DNA from: Nectonema munidae
Lineage: Eukaryota > Nematomorpha > Nectonematoida > Nectonematidae
Length of the DNA: 64,000 bases
NCBI GenBank assembly: GCA_030549495.1
Contig: JAUIRK010000824.1
Span: 1 to 64,000 of the forward strand
Direction of reading: 5' to 3'
Part shown: piece by piece, positions 49,417 to 60,888 of the stretch
Numbering within the stretch: position 1 is the first letter of the stretch
How the letters are laid out: each line of letters starts with the position of its first letter
The notes under the pieces: model-generated
Database searches by the model: none
What the model was told of the DNA's origin: nothing
The model's input: only the letters and a program-made list of their open reading frames with translations
Translations under genes and position numbers: made by a program

Positions 49417-52400
49417 ATGAGTAAGAAAAATTTGCATCTACTTTTCCCGCTATTTTTTAAAAGCTTTCATACACAGAGAAGTCTCAACAACACCCCTATA
49501 CATTTAATAATTTTTTGAGCTCAATTCATTCTTACAAATGAAACTATATAATGAACCATTTGGACAAAATTCTATACTGTGTAAATAAAATAAGAATGCT
49601 AAAGGAATCCCGAAGGTTTTAGAAGAATTCGAGCTTTACATTCACCTATTTTACAATTAAAAAAAGAGGTTCAATAATATTAACTATATAACTAATGATT
49701 TGACTAACAAAATTAAGAAGTAGTAAGACATTTTCAAAAGCTTTATGCAAATGGGGTGAGTTGCTTCAATTACCAATGGAGTGATTTGGTTTCATTTGTT
49801 TCATTAATACAAACTAACAAATGAAATAACAATTGAATCAACTAATTTTTTTAATTGTTTCGGAGAGGAGGGAAACTCTAGAAGTGAAATTATTTTGAAT
49901 ATTTTAAACTAAATGTTTAACATCTATTTATATTCCAACCTCTTAGTTTGATTGAAGCTACTATATATACGCTCAAAATTTTCATTTTAGAATTAGCCTT
50001 GGCTTTATTGATCTCTATCCTTGGGATATTTCTTGTGGTAAGTCGTTTCCATTTACATAATTTTGGCTGAAATGATAATAACATTACTTTGTTCAATTTG
50101 AAAGACTGTGTATGGATAATAAAATCAATTGGTTATAAAAATATAGGCTTTTTATCGATACATTTTAATTAAATTAACGTGTATTTAGAGGCACCTTTTA
50201 CCAAGAATTTTGTGTAGCTCCATGCTTATATAAGTTTACGCTTTATAAAGAATTTCATTTGGCGCTCACAAAAGAAATAAATTGTGATATAAAATGCTTT
50301 AGGTTTAAAACACGCATTAGGTTCATGTTTAGCTGCGCGCTGTGTGGTGATGATAGTCTGAACTTCTGAAGGTCATACCCTCTGAAGGTGATGGCCATTT
50401 GTGAATTATAGTACTGGAATACTGATACAAGTCCATAACATGGTACAAGCTAGCGAATGTGTGCTACATTCATTTCAAATCAATATAAAATATAGAGTAA
50501 TGCTGACTTTCTAAACGCTGAAAACAAACTACAACTTCTACTATGCTTCATAAAAACGAATACTCTTTACGATAAAAAAAAAGAGGTTACCCGCTTAACT
50601 TCAGAGCAACTTAAAGATGAGTGCCGCGTATTTAGCCCAGTTATAGAAAAAACTTTAGTAGATACAAAAGAAAAATGAGTTTAATTTAGAAATAAAAACA
50701 TTTCGTGAAATTCATGACCCCCCTGAAATTTGTTGCTTCCCCTCTTAGTCAAATTCGCCACTACGCCACTGATAAAAACTTTTAGTTCACTTTCATTAGA
50801 ATCAGTTTAAAATGTTTTTCTTCGATATAATGGCACACTTTTTTGTAGATATGAAAATATACTTACGACTTACACGAGTGCATTCAGCCAGACGGCGCAA
50901 GGGTGTTCAAACCCTCTACTTCCTTTAATATCTATAATGCAGAGTTGGAGAAACTTTTTAGTGCAGTGGGCGAAAAATTTCAAAAATCAAGGTTCGCAGG
51001 CGGATTACAGATACCAACTCTTGAACCGGTGTAAATCTTGTATATAGCGTCTAAAGTAATAATGGGAGAATTAATAATGACTTTTTCTAACTATGGGATA
51101 ATACATTTTTATAGGGGAAAATTTACTTGATTTTTTACATAGAGATATATCAGTTTGAAGCGCAATAAAAAAAGGCGATTTGGCCTGTGTGCAGGTGTTT
51201 CCTCACCCCTGATCTAATGTATATTTTAAAATGTAATAACGAGGTACTTGATGCCAGCAAGGACATATTAAATCAGAAAAGCCTACATATTAAACTTATG
51301 TTACATACTTGAAAGTTAAAATTTTTCTGAATCGAATATCATAATTTATTTTCCTTATATTGTCTTTCGGGCAATTCTAGAATAAATTCTTCTTCTTCTT
51401 CTTTCCACGAAGAGAGCATATCAGTTTTGATGATATAAAAATGATCATTAAAATAAACGTAAATCTTAGAATAAAAGCTTGTCTCAAAAAAAATACAAAA
51501 TTGTTACAGATAACTTTTCTCATGCTTCAAAATTTCATAATTCAAACTTAATAATATTAACTAATTTTTTAGAAAAGAAGTTACCAAGGATACCACTACA
51601 AACCAAAGCACTATAGCAAAGAGTAAGAAAATATTATTAAAAAAATTTATTTAAATATACTGATAAGATTTTTGGTTGATTTTGTTTTAATTACTGCAGT
51701 CTAATTGCAAATAAAATGTCTAACTAGAGAGCTTTCAAATCAAGCATAAAAATGTCGAAGGCTCTTAGACACATGTGCGTTTCTTGAACTGGAAAGAATT
51801 AAAGTGATTTTTGTTAGCAAAATACAACATTTATCGCTAAGGATGATATAAAAATAAGAAAAGAACATTTTAATATTTTATCATTATGCTCTTGACTTCA
51901 TTACAGCGTATATTTTGAAAATTTTGGCCCGTTACTTTCTTTATCAATAGAGGCATACCCCATCTCCACGAACTTATTCGCTCCAGACTAGATTCGTAAA
52001 ATGACGTATTATTTAAGCCAGGGTTTTGGAGTCGGAAGAAAAAAGTATGGCTCAGGCATTTCAAAAGAGGCAAAATTATACATATTGCCAAAATGAATAT
52101 GTATAGTTTCTTGTTTATTTAATTCTTCAGTTTAAGACGTTGCACATGATTCAAAAAAATCTTTTCCCTGTTCAGCACCCAAATTTAAAATTCCTTATCA
52201 ATGTGATCCTTTTTTGGCAGTAAGTAAATCGTTTTTTTTCTTAAATTGTAAAATAAAAAAATAGATGAAAATTAAAAAGATGATAAGTCAAAAAGTTGAA
52301 GAATGGATAGAGAGAAAAAGAAAATACACATTTACGTTGTTATGAAGGTCAACAAGCACTGTCGCGCGTACCAAGTAAAAAAAATAGAATTGCAAGCAAT

Positions 52401-55400
52401 CTCCTAAATTGATATGTAGTGTAAAGCGAAAATGGAAACTTTTTTGAAGTGATGATGCAGGATACGTAAAAATGCAAGGCATGCATCTAAAAATCGGTCA
52501 GACCAAAACAGGTCCGTAGTTAGGACTTTTCAATTGGGAGGGCTGGAAAAAATATTGAGGGGGCTAAATATTTTCACAAAAAATTTTTTGGTACTTATGG
52601 GTTATCTCTCCCCCATTCAAAAATTTTTTTTTAGTAAATTACTGAAAAAAAAATTAAAGTGGGAGGGAGATAACTAATAAGTACCAAATTTTTATATATA
52701 GTCTAAAAATAAACCATTTTTGAACCCTTTATTGATATCGAAATATATTAGGTTGGGCTCTAAATCTGAGTTGTGGGGGGGGGGGGGGGGGGGGAGGCTT
52801 GGCCCCCTCCTGCCCTCGCTGGCTACGGGCCTGGACTAAAAAGGCCAAAATTCTAAACTACTTTATAAATATTTTCAGTATTTTTCTTTTAAAAATGTTG
52901 TGATTAAAAATCTTAGAAAGTAAAAAAAAAGTAACCACCCCAAAAAACCACAATATACCATAGGATAGTGAAAATCATTTGTCCAGATTTTTTAAAATTT
53001 GTTAAGATACAAAAATTTTGAGCCCAATAATCTTTAAATCATTGTAATAAATTCCTAATTTTAGCATTCTATGGGAAGAATTTGAGAGTTGGTCCAAGCT
53101 ATTTTGTCGACAACAAAACAAGATTTACTGATAATAATTAATTAACATGAGGAAATTAATGATCACTAATTAAAGTAACTATAATATAAACTCAAAAGCT
53201 AGCAATTATAACTAACTAAGAAATAACTAACAACTTCATGATAAATTTGGGGGTTTGATATAAAACAACCTTAAGATCAATAAATCATACAAGGATGATG
53301 GTGGGATCAGATGCGTTGATCAAATTAATCAAATCGATAATGATACAAGTCAAAATGCATAAAATATTGGAAATTTTATGTTATAAAGTTGTCGATGAAA
53401 ACTCGTATTCCCGTTTATTTTGCGAACAAATATCATGAAATCTACATCCGTAGAATCACGGAAGATCATTCTTGCATCGATGCAATACCTAAAATAAAAT
53501 CATAGAGACTAGCGCTAACTTTTTAAATTCACGAACAGCCACCACAAGCACTGGGGAAATTCGAAGAAAAACGATCATGGCTGGAAGCATCACGACAGTT
53601 GGAAAGATGGAAAGCATGGATGGAAGGATTGGCACAAGCACAACTACCACGGTGACAACCACAAAAAACACGGACACCACGACAAAGGCCACAAACACGG
53701 ACATCACTCATACGGCAAGAAGTGGGGAAATGGAAATGAGGACTGGGGTGGTTATGGCGACCAATACGGAGACAAGAACAAGCACTGGGCCAATGACAAG
53801 TGGAGTAAGTTTAGCTTACGCAATAGTATCAGTTTTAAATAGAAGTTTAGAAAAGTAGTGATAGTAGAGGTATTCAAATCATAGGTCAATTAGCATGAAC
53901 AAGTTGGAACAGAACAAAGTGTAGTATAACTTGAAATGAAGACACATCCATAAACAAGCGCGTAGTCAAAGAGGCTGTAGACTCCTCTAAACTTTGTAAA
54001 TCATATATAATTGTGACAAAATTTGGAAAATATTTACATCCAATTAGAATCATTACACAAACCTTAGCACATCTCACTCTTTTCTATATAATAACGATGA
54101 ACGAAATAACAAAAGCATTGTAAAAATAGAATTTAAGATTTCGACAACTTGTTCGTAATAATTACAGTAAAAACTGGTTATAAAGAACTACCATGGGGGC
54201 GGTCAATTTTAGTTTGTTATATCAGAATTTAGTTATATCAGGAGGGACATAAAACAGACAAAACTTTGTGAATGATGGATGCTTTATTTTAAATTTTATT
54301 ACATACATAGTGTAATAAACATATACGTTACACGTATGTAAGTAAAACATACAAAAAGAACATTATAACGAGTCTATAAAAAGTTTGTGATCTTCTACTG
54401 TATATTATCTGTTAATAACTAGGCAATACGAGTGAATTAAACCATAATCTTTTACATATACGCGACCTTCCAACGTGTCAGTAAACTTCGGTGGTTTGGG
54501 TGAGCTACACTATACGAGGTCAATTTATAATGACTTTGTGGCTTAAGGGGCCTGGACATTAGTACGCAACATCGGGAATTTCGTTATAGCCGACTTCATT
54601 ATAGGAGGTTTAATTTAAACATAGAGATTTTAAGCAGGCAAGCAAATTGCTCGATTATATGCCTAAATTTCGTTATAACCGACTTTGTTAATAACAGATT
54701 TCATTTAGCCCCTTGTAAATTCTTTTCTAGCTACTAGCTTGCATACACTTTTTGAATATTAGAGGAACGAATTTTTACACAACAGGTATACTTTCATGTT
54801 AGGAGAGAGAGAAGTGGTCATGCATAGAGTTTCTGTCCCGAGATTTCTTGATACTTCAAGCTTTTTCTGCTTCTTGATTCGTGGGAAAATAAACTAGAGA
54901 CTCGAAAAAATTATTTACTTTATTTTTCTATTTTTATTCAATCGAAAATGAAAAAATCTTAAAATTAACTTGATTGAAACTTCTCAATTATGAGAATCCC
55001 TTGCAACTTTTATAAAATGCTTTGATATATGTAATCTCTAAAAATGAGTTTTTAAATATTTTAGATTTTTGAAAAAAAAATTTTTTTAATAAATATTCTT
55101 TTTATTTTTTATGTATCAGCATTCGTGTTTACAACTTTTATTCTATTTCCTCGAGAATTATCATTTTAATTTCACATTTTTCGTGAAATCAGAAAGTCTA
55201 GCTAGAAGAATGAAATTGCAGTCTTAGTAAAAAAAATAATGTCAAGCTATAAGCACAAGATTAGCACACTGACACAGTGAAAATCAAAAAAGGAACTTTT
55301 TCTACATTTTCATGCAATTTCTAGGCGGAAAACATCATAATAAGGACGGCTGGTGGAACAACCACGACAAAGGATGGGACAGTGGACACTGGAAACAGTA

Positions 55401-55407
55401 TCATTAA
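49417..55407 (+). CDS. secreted His/Gly/Lys/Trp-rich low-complexity protein, complete five-exon gene
   Basis: Five coding exons join in frame: 49417-49420 (ATGA), 49991-50037, 51573-51622, 53539-53804 and 55325-55407. All have GT donors (mostly GTAAG) and AG acceptors. The product has 149 residues. A signal peptide (MKLALALLISILGIFLV) is followed by KRSYQGYHYKPKHYSKD, then an 88-residue repetitive region (KHGWKDWHKHNYHGDNHKKH, GKKWGNGNEDWGGYGDQYGD) and a tail ending GHWKQYH. It contains 26 His and 13 Trp but no Cys in the mature part, so it is secreted, strongly basic at low pH and a likely metal binder by composition. The start is supported by the signal peptide appearing only after splicing ATGA to exon 2. 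A further 62-bp intron (55447-55508) in the 3' UTR is plausible, and AATAAA follows at 55574. Open-frame calls over exon 4 in the other frames are shadows. It is a paralogue of the minus-strand gene at 36-40 kb. I recognise no named family; the composition recalls Gly/His-rich cuticular, adhesive or antimicrobial proteins, which is inference. Confidence 0.82.
50700..50772 (-). mobile_element. hAT terminus in intron 2
   Basis: On the minus strand it begins CAGTGGCGTAGTGGCGAATT and continues through AAGAGGGGAAGC and CAGGGGGGTC, as hAT termini do. The other end was not found. Confidence 0.4.
50940..51211. mobile_element. hAT MITE in intron 2
   Basis: Starts CAGAGTTGGAGAAACTTTTT and ends GTTTCCTCACCCCTG, with GCAGTGGGC near the left end, as in Charlie-type hAT elements. 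Flanking 8-mers CTATAATG and ATCTAATG agree at six of eight positions. Confidence 0.55.
52509..52833. mobile_element. hAT MITE with poly-G in intron 3
   Basis: Starts CAGGTCCGTAGTTAGGAC and ends GCTGGCTACGGGCCTG. The 8-bp flanks GACCAAAA and GACTAAAA differ at one base. It contains an internal palindrome (GGTACTTATGGGTTATCTC with GAGATAACTAATAAGTACC) and a run of 20 G at 52775-52794. Confidence 0.75.
54160..54700. mobile_element. Tigger/pogo-like non-autonomous element in intron 4
   Basis: Begins after TA with CAGTAAAAACTGGTTATAAA and has internal TTCGTTATAACCGAC blocks in the style of Tigger MITEs. It splits a repeat whose two halves (GATTTCGACAAC and TTTCTAGCTAC..GCTTG) are adjacent at 63496-63590, so the latter is an empty-site copy. 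The right boundary is approximate and no coding sequence is visible. Confidence 0.55.
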
Positions 55408-55573
55408 TTGTCGCGCCATCCAACATCAACAAAATAACTCCTCAAGGTAAACAAAATATGGATTGCTGAATTTGTAATCGATGCAATTTTCTCTTCTTTT
55501 CCCCCTAGCTTTGGCAAACAGAAACAGCACGAATTGTGATGCCAAACAATGAAATCAAAGCAATATCACTTTT

Positions 55574-55579
55574 GAATAA
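55574..55579 (+). terminator. polyadenylation signal of the His/Trp-rich gene
   Basis: AATAAA 167 bases after the stop codon, downstream of the putative 3' UTR intron. Confidence 0.5.
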
Positions 55580-55599
55580 AAATGTTAACTCCATTTTTC

Positions 55600-57950
55600 C
55601 TTTTGACTACACTTTTTCAATACATTTACATAACAACGTTTATATTTTCGTTTTGTGGATCAGTAGCAAAGAAAGGTATGAAGTTAAGATTGGGCATTGA
55701 TGATATCGATTATATAAGATAGGCGACTATTTCCCAGGCGTATAAGAAATAGAGTTTTGCCTGTTTCTTAGCGTCTTGAAAAAAGGTTGTTAGCTAAATT
55801 TTGTGAAAGTGAATTTATTTTTATATAAGTCATATAGAAAATAATTTCTAAATTAAAAAAATAAATTGCATCTATTTTTTTTATAAATAAAGTAGGAAAC
55901 ACAGAAACGATTTATTCAAAAAAAATTCCATCTCAATAAATATTCGACCACCCTGTTCTTCTTCAGATTCATATATAATATATATCGATAACACTGATGC
56001 GAGTCAATTGTGTAGTCAAGATTTGTTAGACTGATTCCAAATACATTCAACGTGGTGAATTCAAAACTGAAATTTGCTTTCTTTGATTAGCTATGGTTTT
56101 TACGCTATCTATTTTCCCACTTTTTGTATGTATTTTTTCAAATGCTATTTACGTTTACACACATATATTTGATATGAAGAAGGAAAGAATGGTCGAAGAT
56201 TTATTGACATCGAATTTTTTGGTTAAAAGTTTTGCTGTCTTCTACATATTTACCTATTTTACCTATTATCCGTTACTTCTCAGCAACACTTTTTTATGTT
56301 TTTTTTTATAAAAAGTGAAAAAATTTCATGATGTAACGAGAGACGTAGCGAAAGAGAAGAGGGGGAAGTGCCGCCCGGCTCCTTCATGACAACAAATCAA
56401 CATATTATATGAAAAAATTAGCTTAGGCAAGCGGTATAACGCCAAAATTCCATGCTTTGCAAAATAATAACCACGTACTTAGATCTATTCACCCTGAGTG
56501 ATTGTCAGGCAGAAGTATTTGGGAACTCTTATTGTTAAATGTGCAAGTGAGAAGATTAAAGCGAAAAAATCCTCTCTCATCCCAAATTCACACGCATATA
56601 CCACAAAGAATTATTAAGGCAAATTAAGGAAATGTTTCTAATTGATATTGACACAACTGAGAACTAGATATAAAATGGAATATTTACAATGTATGATATA
56701 AATACAGAAACAGAAAACATTACATGGCAATTTTCTGATGCATGGAATATCCACTGAGTGATCTTTTTTGGTAGCAGCTAGAAATAGTGGTGTTATGCCA
56801 TTGGATTTTCTCTTCAATAATGTTGATGTTGTCCATAAGTTTGCTCTTTGTCACTGATAGTCAGTCATTTTCAGTTGTAAATCTGGTAACCACTGATCTA
56901 ACTGAGCACCACTTTTTCCATATTTCTTAAAACAGTTTTTTCTTCCTTGACCAGGGACCTTTTTTGTAGGTGTGTCAATTCTTTCGAACGAACTTTTTTA
57001 AGCCTCATCTGCAGGGTGAATAGGCCTCTTTCAGCCACTCCATCGCCACTTTTTTCAGAAAAAGGTTTTTGAACATTTATATTCAATTAGAAAATAAGTG
57101 TTATGCCGTATTTGGTATCAATTTGGATTTATTTCTATAGATTAAATTAAAGTCGAATTTAAAACTTACCATTATTTTGCGACATAGTGTAAAGACAGAT
57201 CGATAAAAGTTCAAAAAAAATTTTATTACCAACAAATAATTAATTGTTCATAGTAATACTATATTGTATTTGCACTTCTCGTAATAAAATGGATACACAG
57301 TCTGAGTGTATCTCTCAAGACGGAACGATCTATAAACTCATCCTTAACTGCACATACAAATATCGAAAGCCTAAGACTCATCAATCAAAGGAATGTATCT
57401 TCAGGTCCTGCTGGTCCAAAATTGGAAGCCAGAAATCTGAATGATGCATTTTCAATTTAGAGACTTTTTTTACCTTTGATTTGTTCTCGGACATTTTTCT
57501 CATACTTCAAGTAATATCAGAAAAAATATGGGCATCAACATGATCAAAAAATTCTTATCCAAGAAGACTCTTTCTTTATGAAAGCTGCTATTACTAAAAA
57601 TGATTTCAAGTTTGATATCTAAATTTTTACTTTTCTATATTCCTATACAAGAACACAATCTCGGATAAAATTGCTTCTATCAGATGATTCATGATCCTTT
57701 CAATATGATTATTAGAAAGTAGATATAATTAGAAGTTTTTCCTTTGGACCTGCTGTGTAAATGTAAAACTAGTATGTAGCTTAATTTTGATGCACATACA
57801 CACACACGCACACACTTTATACAATATAAACACACACTATATATACACAACAATACTATATATAATACACAAACTAACCACACACTAACGCATATGTTTC
57901 TACAACTATTACTGTTCATAATTATATTACATATTTATAAAATAAAAATA
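55600..57950. other. gene-less stretch with possible element fragments
   Basis: No gene is supported. A minus-strand open frame at 56898-57086 includes DGVAERGLFTLQ, which recalls the DVAERGV(A/K)LIQ motif of a family of mobile-element-like proteins seen in arthropods and cnidarians; the match is short. A plus-strand frame at 57244-57444 has ordered codon use but no recognised motif. Confidence 0.3.
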
Positions 57951-57961
57951 TTTTCAAAAAG

Positions 57962-58077
57962 TTTAAAGAACCAGTGTGACACTCGTGTCCTAAGAAATGC
58001 AAAACGTCTTCTTAAAATATCAAAAATTGCATCGAAAAATAAGGCCTTAAAAATTCGGGTCCTCAAAGAGTTAAAAA
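57962..58077. mobile_element. piggyBac-type MITE, family B copy 2 (degenerate)
   Basis: The order of blocks matches 17023-17147: CCAGTGTGACAC near the left end, AAGAAATGCAAAACGTCTTC, then CGGGTCCTCAAAGAGTTAA at the right. The terminal GGG has drifted. It lies 180 bp downstream of the presenilin stop codon. Confidence 0.5.
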
Positions 58078-58115
58078 AATGAAGAGTGTGCATAATTGAT
58101 GTGTTAAAAAATACC

Positions 58116-58121
58116 TTTATT
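58116..58121 (-). terminator. polyadenylation signal of the presenilin gene
   Basis: AATAAA on the minus strand, about 140 bases after the stop codon at 58258. Confidence 0.45.
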
Positions 58122-58257
58122 TTATGCATCCATTTAAATAAATAAACAAACAGAAAAATCAAACATATTTTTTTAGATTATTCACAATGATCTTCGGAAA
58201 GCAATTCATTTACATGAAAGAAGTGGTAATGTTGAGGCCAGCACAATTTGTGAAAGA

Positions 58258-59544
58258 CTAAATCATGTAATCATACAAGTTCAAGGAATTGATAAAGGGA
58301 GAAATTAGTTGGGAAGTGGAGAAGTAGAAGATGATTCCCAACGAAATGGATATGGGCAGGGCAGGGAGAGGCTTTTCAAATATAACAAGAAGGAGGAGAG
58401 TCAAGGACAAGCCAACGAGAATAGCAATAACACAAGCAAAAATACAGTTCCAGTCGTTGTAGGCACAAGCCTTGCCAACTAAGACACTGTAAAAGACGAG
58501 ATCTCCAATGCCAATTTTGATGCCTCTGTCCTTGGACCAGTGATCATCACACTCTTGGGCCTCACAAGAAGGAAGCCTGTGCATTACTTCAATAGATTCA
58601 TCTTTTTCCACGCTTTTCTTGATCAACGCCGATACAATAGGAGGGTGCGAATTAGGAGGCGCTGCGTCACAAGAAATGGAGGTTGACATCCGCGTTGAAT
58701 TATTCCAATTGGCATTAGCATTGGTAGAAGAAGGAGGATTACCAAAAGCATTCTCTTCTTCAGATGTGACAAGCCACGCCATAGCCGAAGAGTAAATCAT
58801 GGAAGGGAAATTGTCATTCCTTTGGGAAGCGATCGCAACTAATTGACGTAGAGGACCTTTGGGAGTGAGCACAGCGATCAAGTCCCAAACACACAAAAAT
58901 GTCAAAACGAGCCAACTAGACCAATTTGGAAGGTATTTAATGAGAGTCAGGGCAAACAAAGAACTGCTGACAACGAGATAGGCTTGGTGGAGACGCAGCG
59001 GACCGAACCAATGAATGACGAGTATGCCAGGAATGGCAAAATTCCACACAATAATGAAAAATGTTATGTAATCGACGGGTAAGTCTGCAGCGAAAACGAT
59101 ATTACACAAAAAGACTCCTGCAAAGAGAAAGAGTAAAACAACCGTACTGAAAATCATCCAAACAGAAATGCATCTCATGCACGCAAACTTGTACAACGCA
59201 ACAAATATGAAAGTCATAACAACAATGACCGATAAGAAGATGGATGCATTCGCCACTGCCCGCCACATTTGAGTAGGAATAGTGAAAGCGTTTTCACTGT
59301 CGGACGAAATTTCAGAAAAAGGAGTGTAGATCAAGTGGACACCTGGAGTAGGCTTATAAAATTGGGCCAGAGGAGACATTAAGGTGACGCTGACGAATAG
59401 CATGCAAAGTAGGACGGGAAGGAAAGTGGACGTCATCTGGTCAGGACTGTAATAGGGGGGCGAATCAGAACGCCCATGCCCGTCTTCCTGATGCGCATTG
59501 CAAGTGCGACTCGGTTCAAATCGCACCTCTTGGTTTTCCGCCAT
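58258..59544 (-). CDS. Psn: presenilin, catalytic subunit of gamma-secretase, intronless
   Basis: A single open frame of 428 codons encodes a complete presenilin, the aspartyl protease of gamma-secretase that cleaves Notch and other type I membrane proteins within the membrane. Landmarks are VDYITFFIIVWNF (158-170), HWFGPLRLHQAYL (178-190), the first catalytic Asp in WDLIAVLTPKGPLR (D221; Trp before Asp as in flies), the second in GIGDLVFYSVLVGKA (D348), and PALP at 394-397. The nine membrane segments expected of the family can be placed. The large loop (about 262-340) is short, Asn/Ser-rich and unlike vertebrate loops. The region after the first Asp (VAIASQRNDNFPSMIYSS) has lost the usual ETAQERNE consensus, so the protein is diverged. 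The start is the first ATG, within CAGTATGGCGG, with a stop just upstream. Absence of introns, in a region where other genes have them, suggests a retrocopy that stayed intact or complete intron loss. Confidence 0.95.
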   Translation of the reverse strand: MAENQEVRFEPSRTCNAHQEDGHGRSDSPPYYSPDQMTSTFLPVLLCMLFVSVTLMSPLAQFYKPTPGVHLIYTPFSEISSDSENAFTIPTQMWRAVANASIFLSVIVVMTFIFVALYKFACMRCISVWMIFSTVVLLFLFAGVFLCNIVFAADLPVDYITFFIIVWNFAIPGILVIHWFGPLRLHQAYLVVSSSLFALTLIKYLPNWSSWLVLTFLCVWDLIAVLTPKGPLRQLVAIASQRNDNFPSMIYSSAMAWLVTSEEENAFGNPPSSTNANANWNNSTRMSTSISCDAAPPNSHPPIVSALIKKSVEKDESIEVMHRLPSCEAQECDDHWSKDRGIKIGIGDLVFYSVLVGKACAYNDWNCIFACVIAILVGLSLTLLLLVIFEKPLPALPISISLGIIFYFSTSQLISPFINSLNLYDYMI

Positions 59545-60020
59545 ACTGAGATTAAAATACTACCATATCTCAATAAACTAAAATGCGAAAGTGGACAATT
59601 AACATTACAAAATTTAGAAGCGTTGATCTAGAATTCTAGATCACTTTTGTGTGATAACAAAGCAATTGAACCACTCATTAGTTATAATTATCTTCCATTT
59701 AGCCATGAGGAGGGCCTAACATTTATCCCAGTTAGTCATGGTCAACTAAACTAGTCATAAGCGACACACTGAAACCCATAAACTTTATATATTTATACAA
59801 ATTGGAAAGCTCTATCCATTCAGTCATTAATCCGAGAGTTGCAGCAGGGGAACAGAAAGTTAAAAAAATTTGGCGTAAAGGGGCGTATTTTTTGAGTGAT
59901 TTTAAATGGTAAAAATTTTTGATTAATGTATTCACATTTTTATATGAGGTAAACAAAAAATATATCATAAAATGTCTTCAAAGAAAAAATGTTTTTTTAT
60001 GATAAAAGCCGTAATGGTGG
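59545..60020. other. upstream flank of the presenilin gene
   Basis: AT-rich and without recognisable genes. No clear TATA box or initiator was found close to 59544. Confidence 0.4.
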
Positions 60021-60025
60021 AATAT

Positions 60026-60170
60026 AAAGGTACCGTCGGGTATTTTCATTGAAAAGGCACGATTGTATCAAAGAATGGAGAAAGTTGCCTTGATGCGGGA
60101 TCGAACCCAAAACTATTATGTAGCGATCGACACGTTGGCCTGCTGTTTGTACGCTACGAGGTCGCATACA
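60026..60170 (-). mobile_element. tRNA-derived SINE (family 1)
   Basis: On the minus strand GGGTTCGATCCCGCATCAAG (B box and following body) is followed by CAATCGTGCCTTTTC and GACGGTACCTTTA, in the same order as the plus-strand copy at 35464. The A-box region is degenerate. Confidence 0.7.
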
Positions 60171-60724
60171 AAAATATTCAAAAACATTATCGAATAAATA
60201 CGTTTACCTAAAAATTAACTTTTAACAAAAAATAAAGTCAAAATTTTTAATCCTGTCAATAATAAATAATAGTCTTAATTAAGAAAAATTACCAAAGGAA
60301 ATGAGTTGTAAGACAAAAATTTATATTTAATTGAAACTAAGTTGTCCTGCTCATTCGCTATTAGTAAAAAAGAGGAGTAGAAACTTTTCATTTTCAAAAG
60401 ATGAACACCAATTAGTTTAGAGGACATTGGATTGAATATTTTAAAGTGAAAGTCATGATTAAAATTTAATTAAAAAATTTGCAAAACAAATTCTTGATGA
60501 TGGTTTAATTTACAAAAAGATAATAATTTACATTTTACTTCAAGGACATTTTGCAGAAAAATATAAAACCATTCATTTTTATGAAAATTCTAAAAGTTGA
60601 TGCAACTTTTTTTAAACTCCGCTACTAATTTAAAAATTACAAAAAATCTTCAGTAGATTTAATAAATATTTTTTGATCATCATCATTAAATGTTATTTTA
60701 GTCGTCGGTATCGCATTCAAGGAA

Positions 60725-60805
60725 AGAATAATCTTTCATAGTTGGACAGATGGTAAGAAGTGATGATCGGGAATCTAATCCAAACCATCTGGAAACATGA
60801 AGATA
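60725..60805 (-). mobile_element. degenerate tRNA-derived SINE (family 2)
   Basis: Shares CTTTCATAGTT(A/G)GACA and CCAGACCATCTGG-like words with the copy at 43795-43915. The B box is mutated. Confidence 0.4.
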
Positions 60806-60888
60806 ACCGTTAATAATATTAAGATATAAGCATTTAGGTAGGGTCCATCGTTTTAATTAGAAAGGAGCCTATGGAATATCCCCTATAT

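Noticed and set aside
53489-53858. Open frames on both strands over 53.5-53.9 kb (Val/Phe-rich on minus, Thr/Met-rich on plus)
   Set aside because: They are shadows of exon 4 of the His/Trp-rich gene, whose true frame has no ATG of its own and is defined by splicing.
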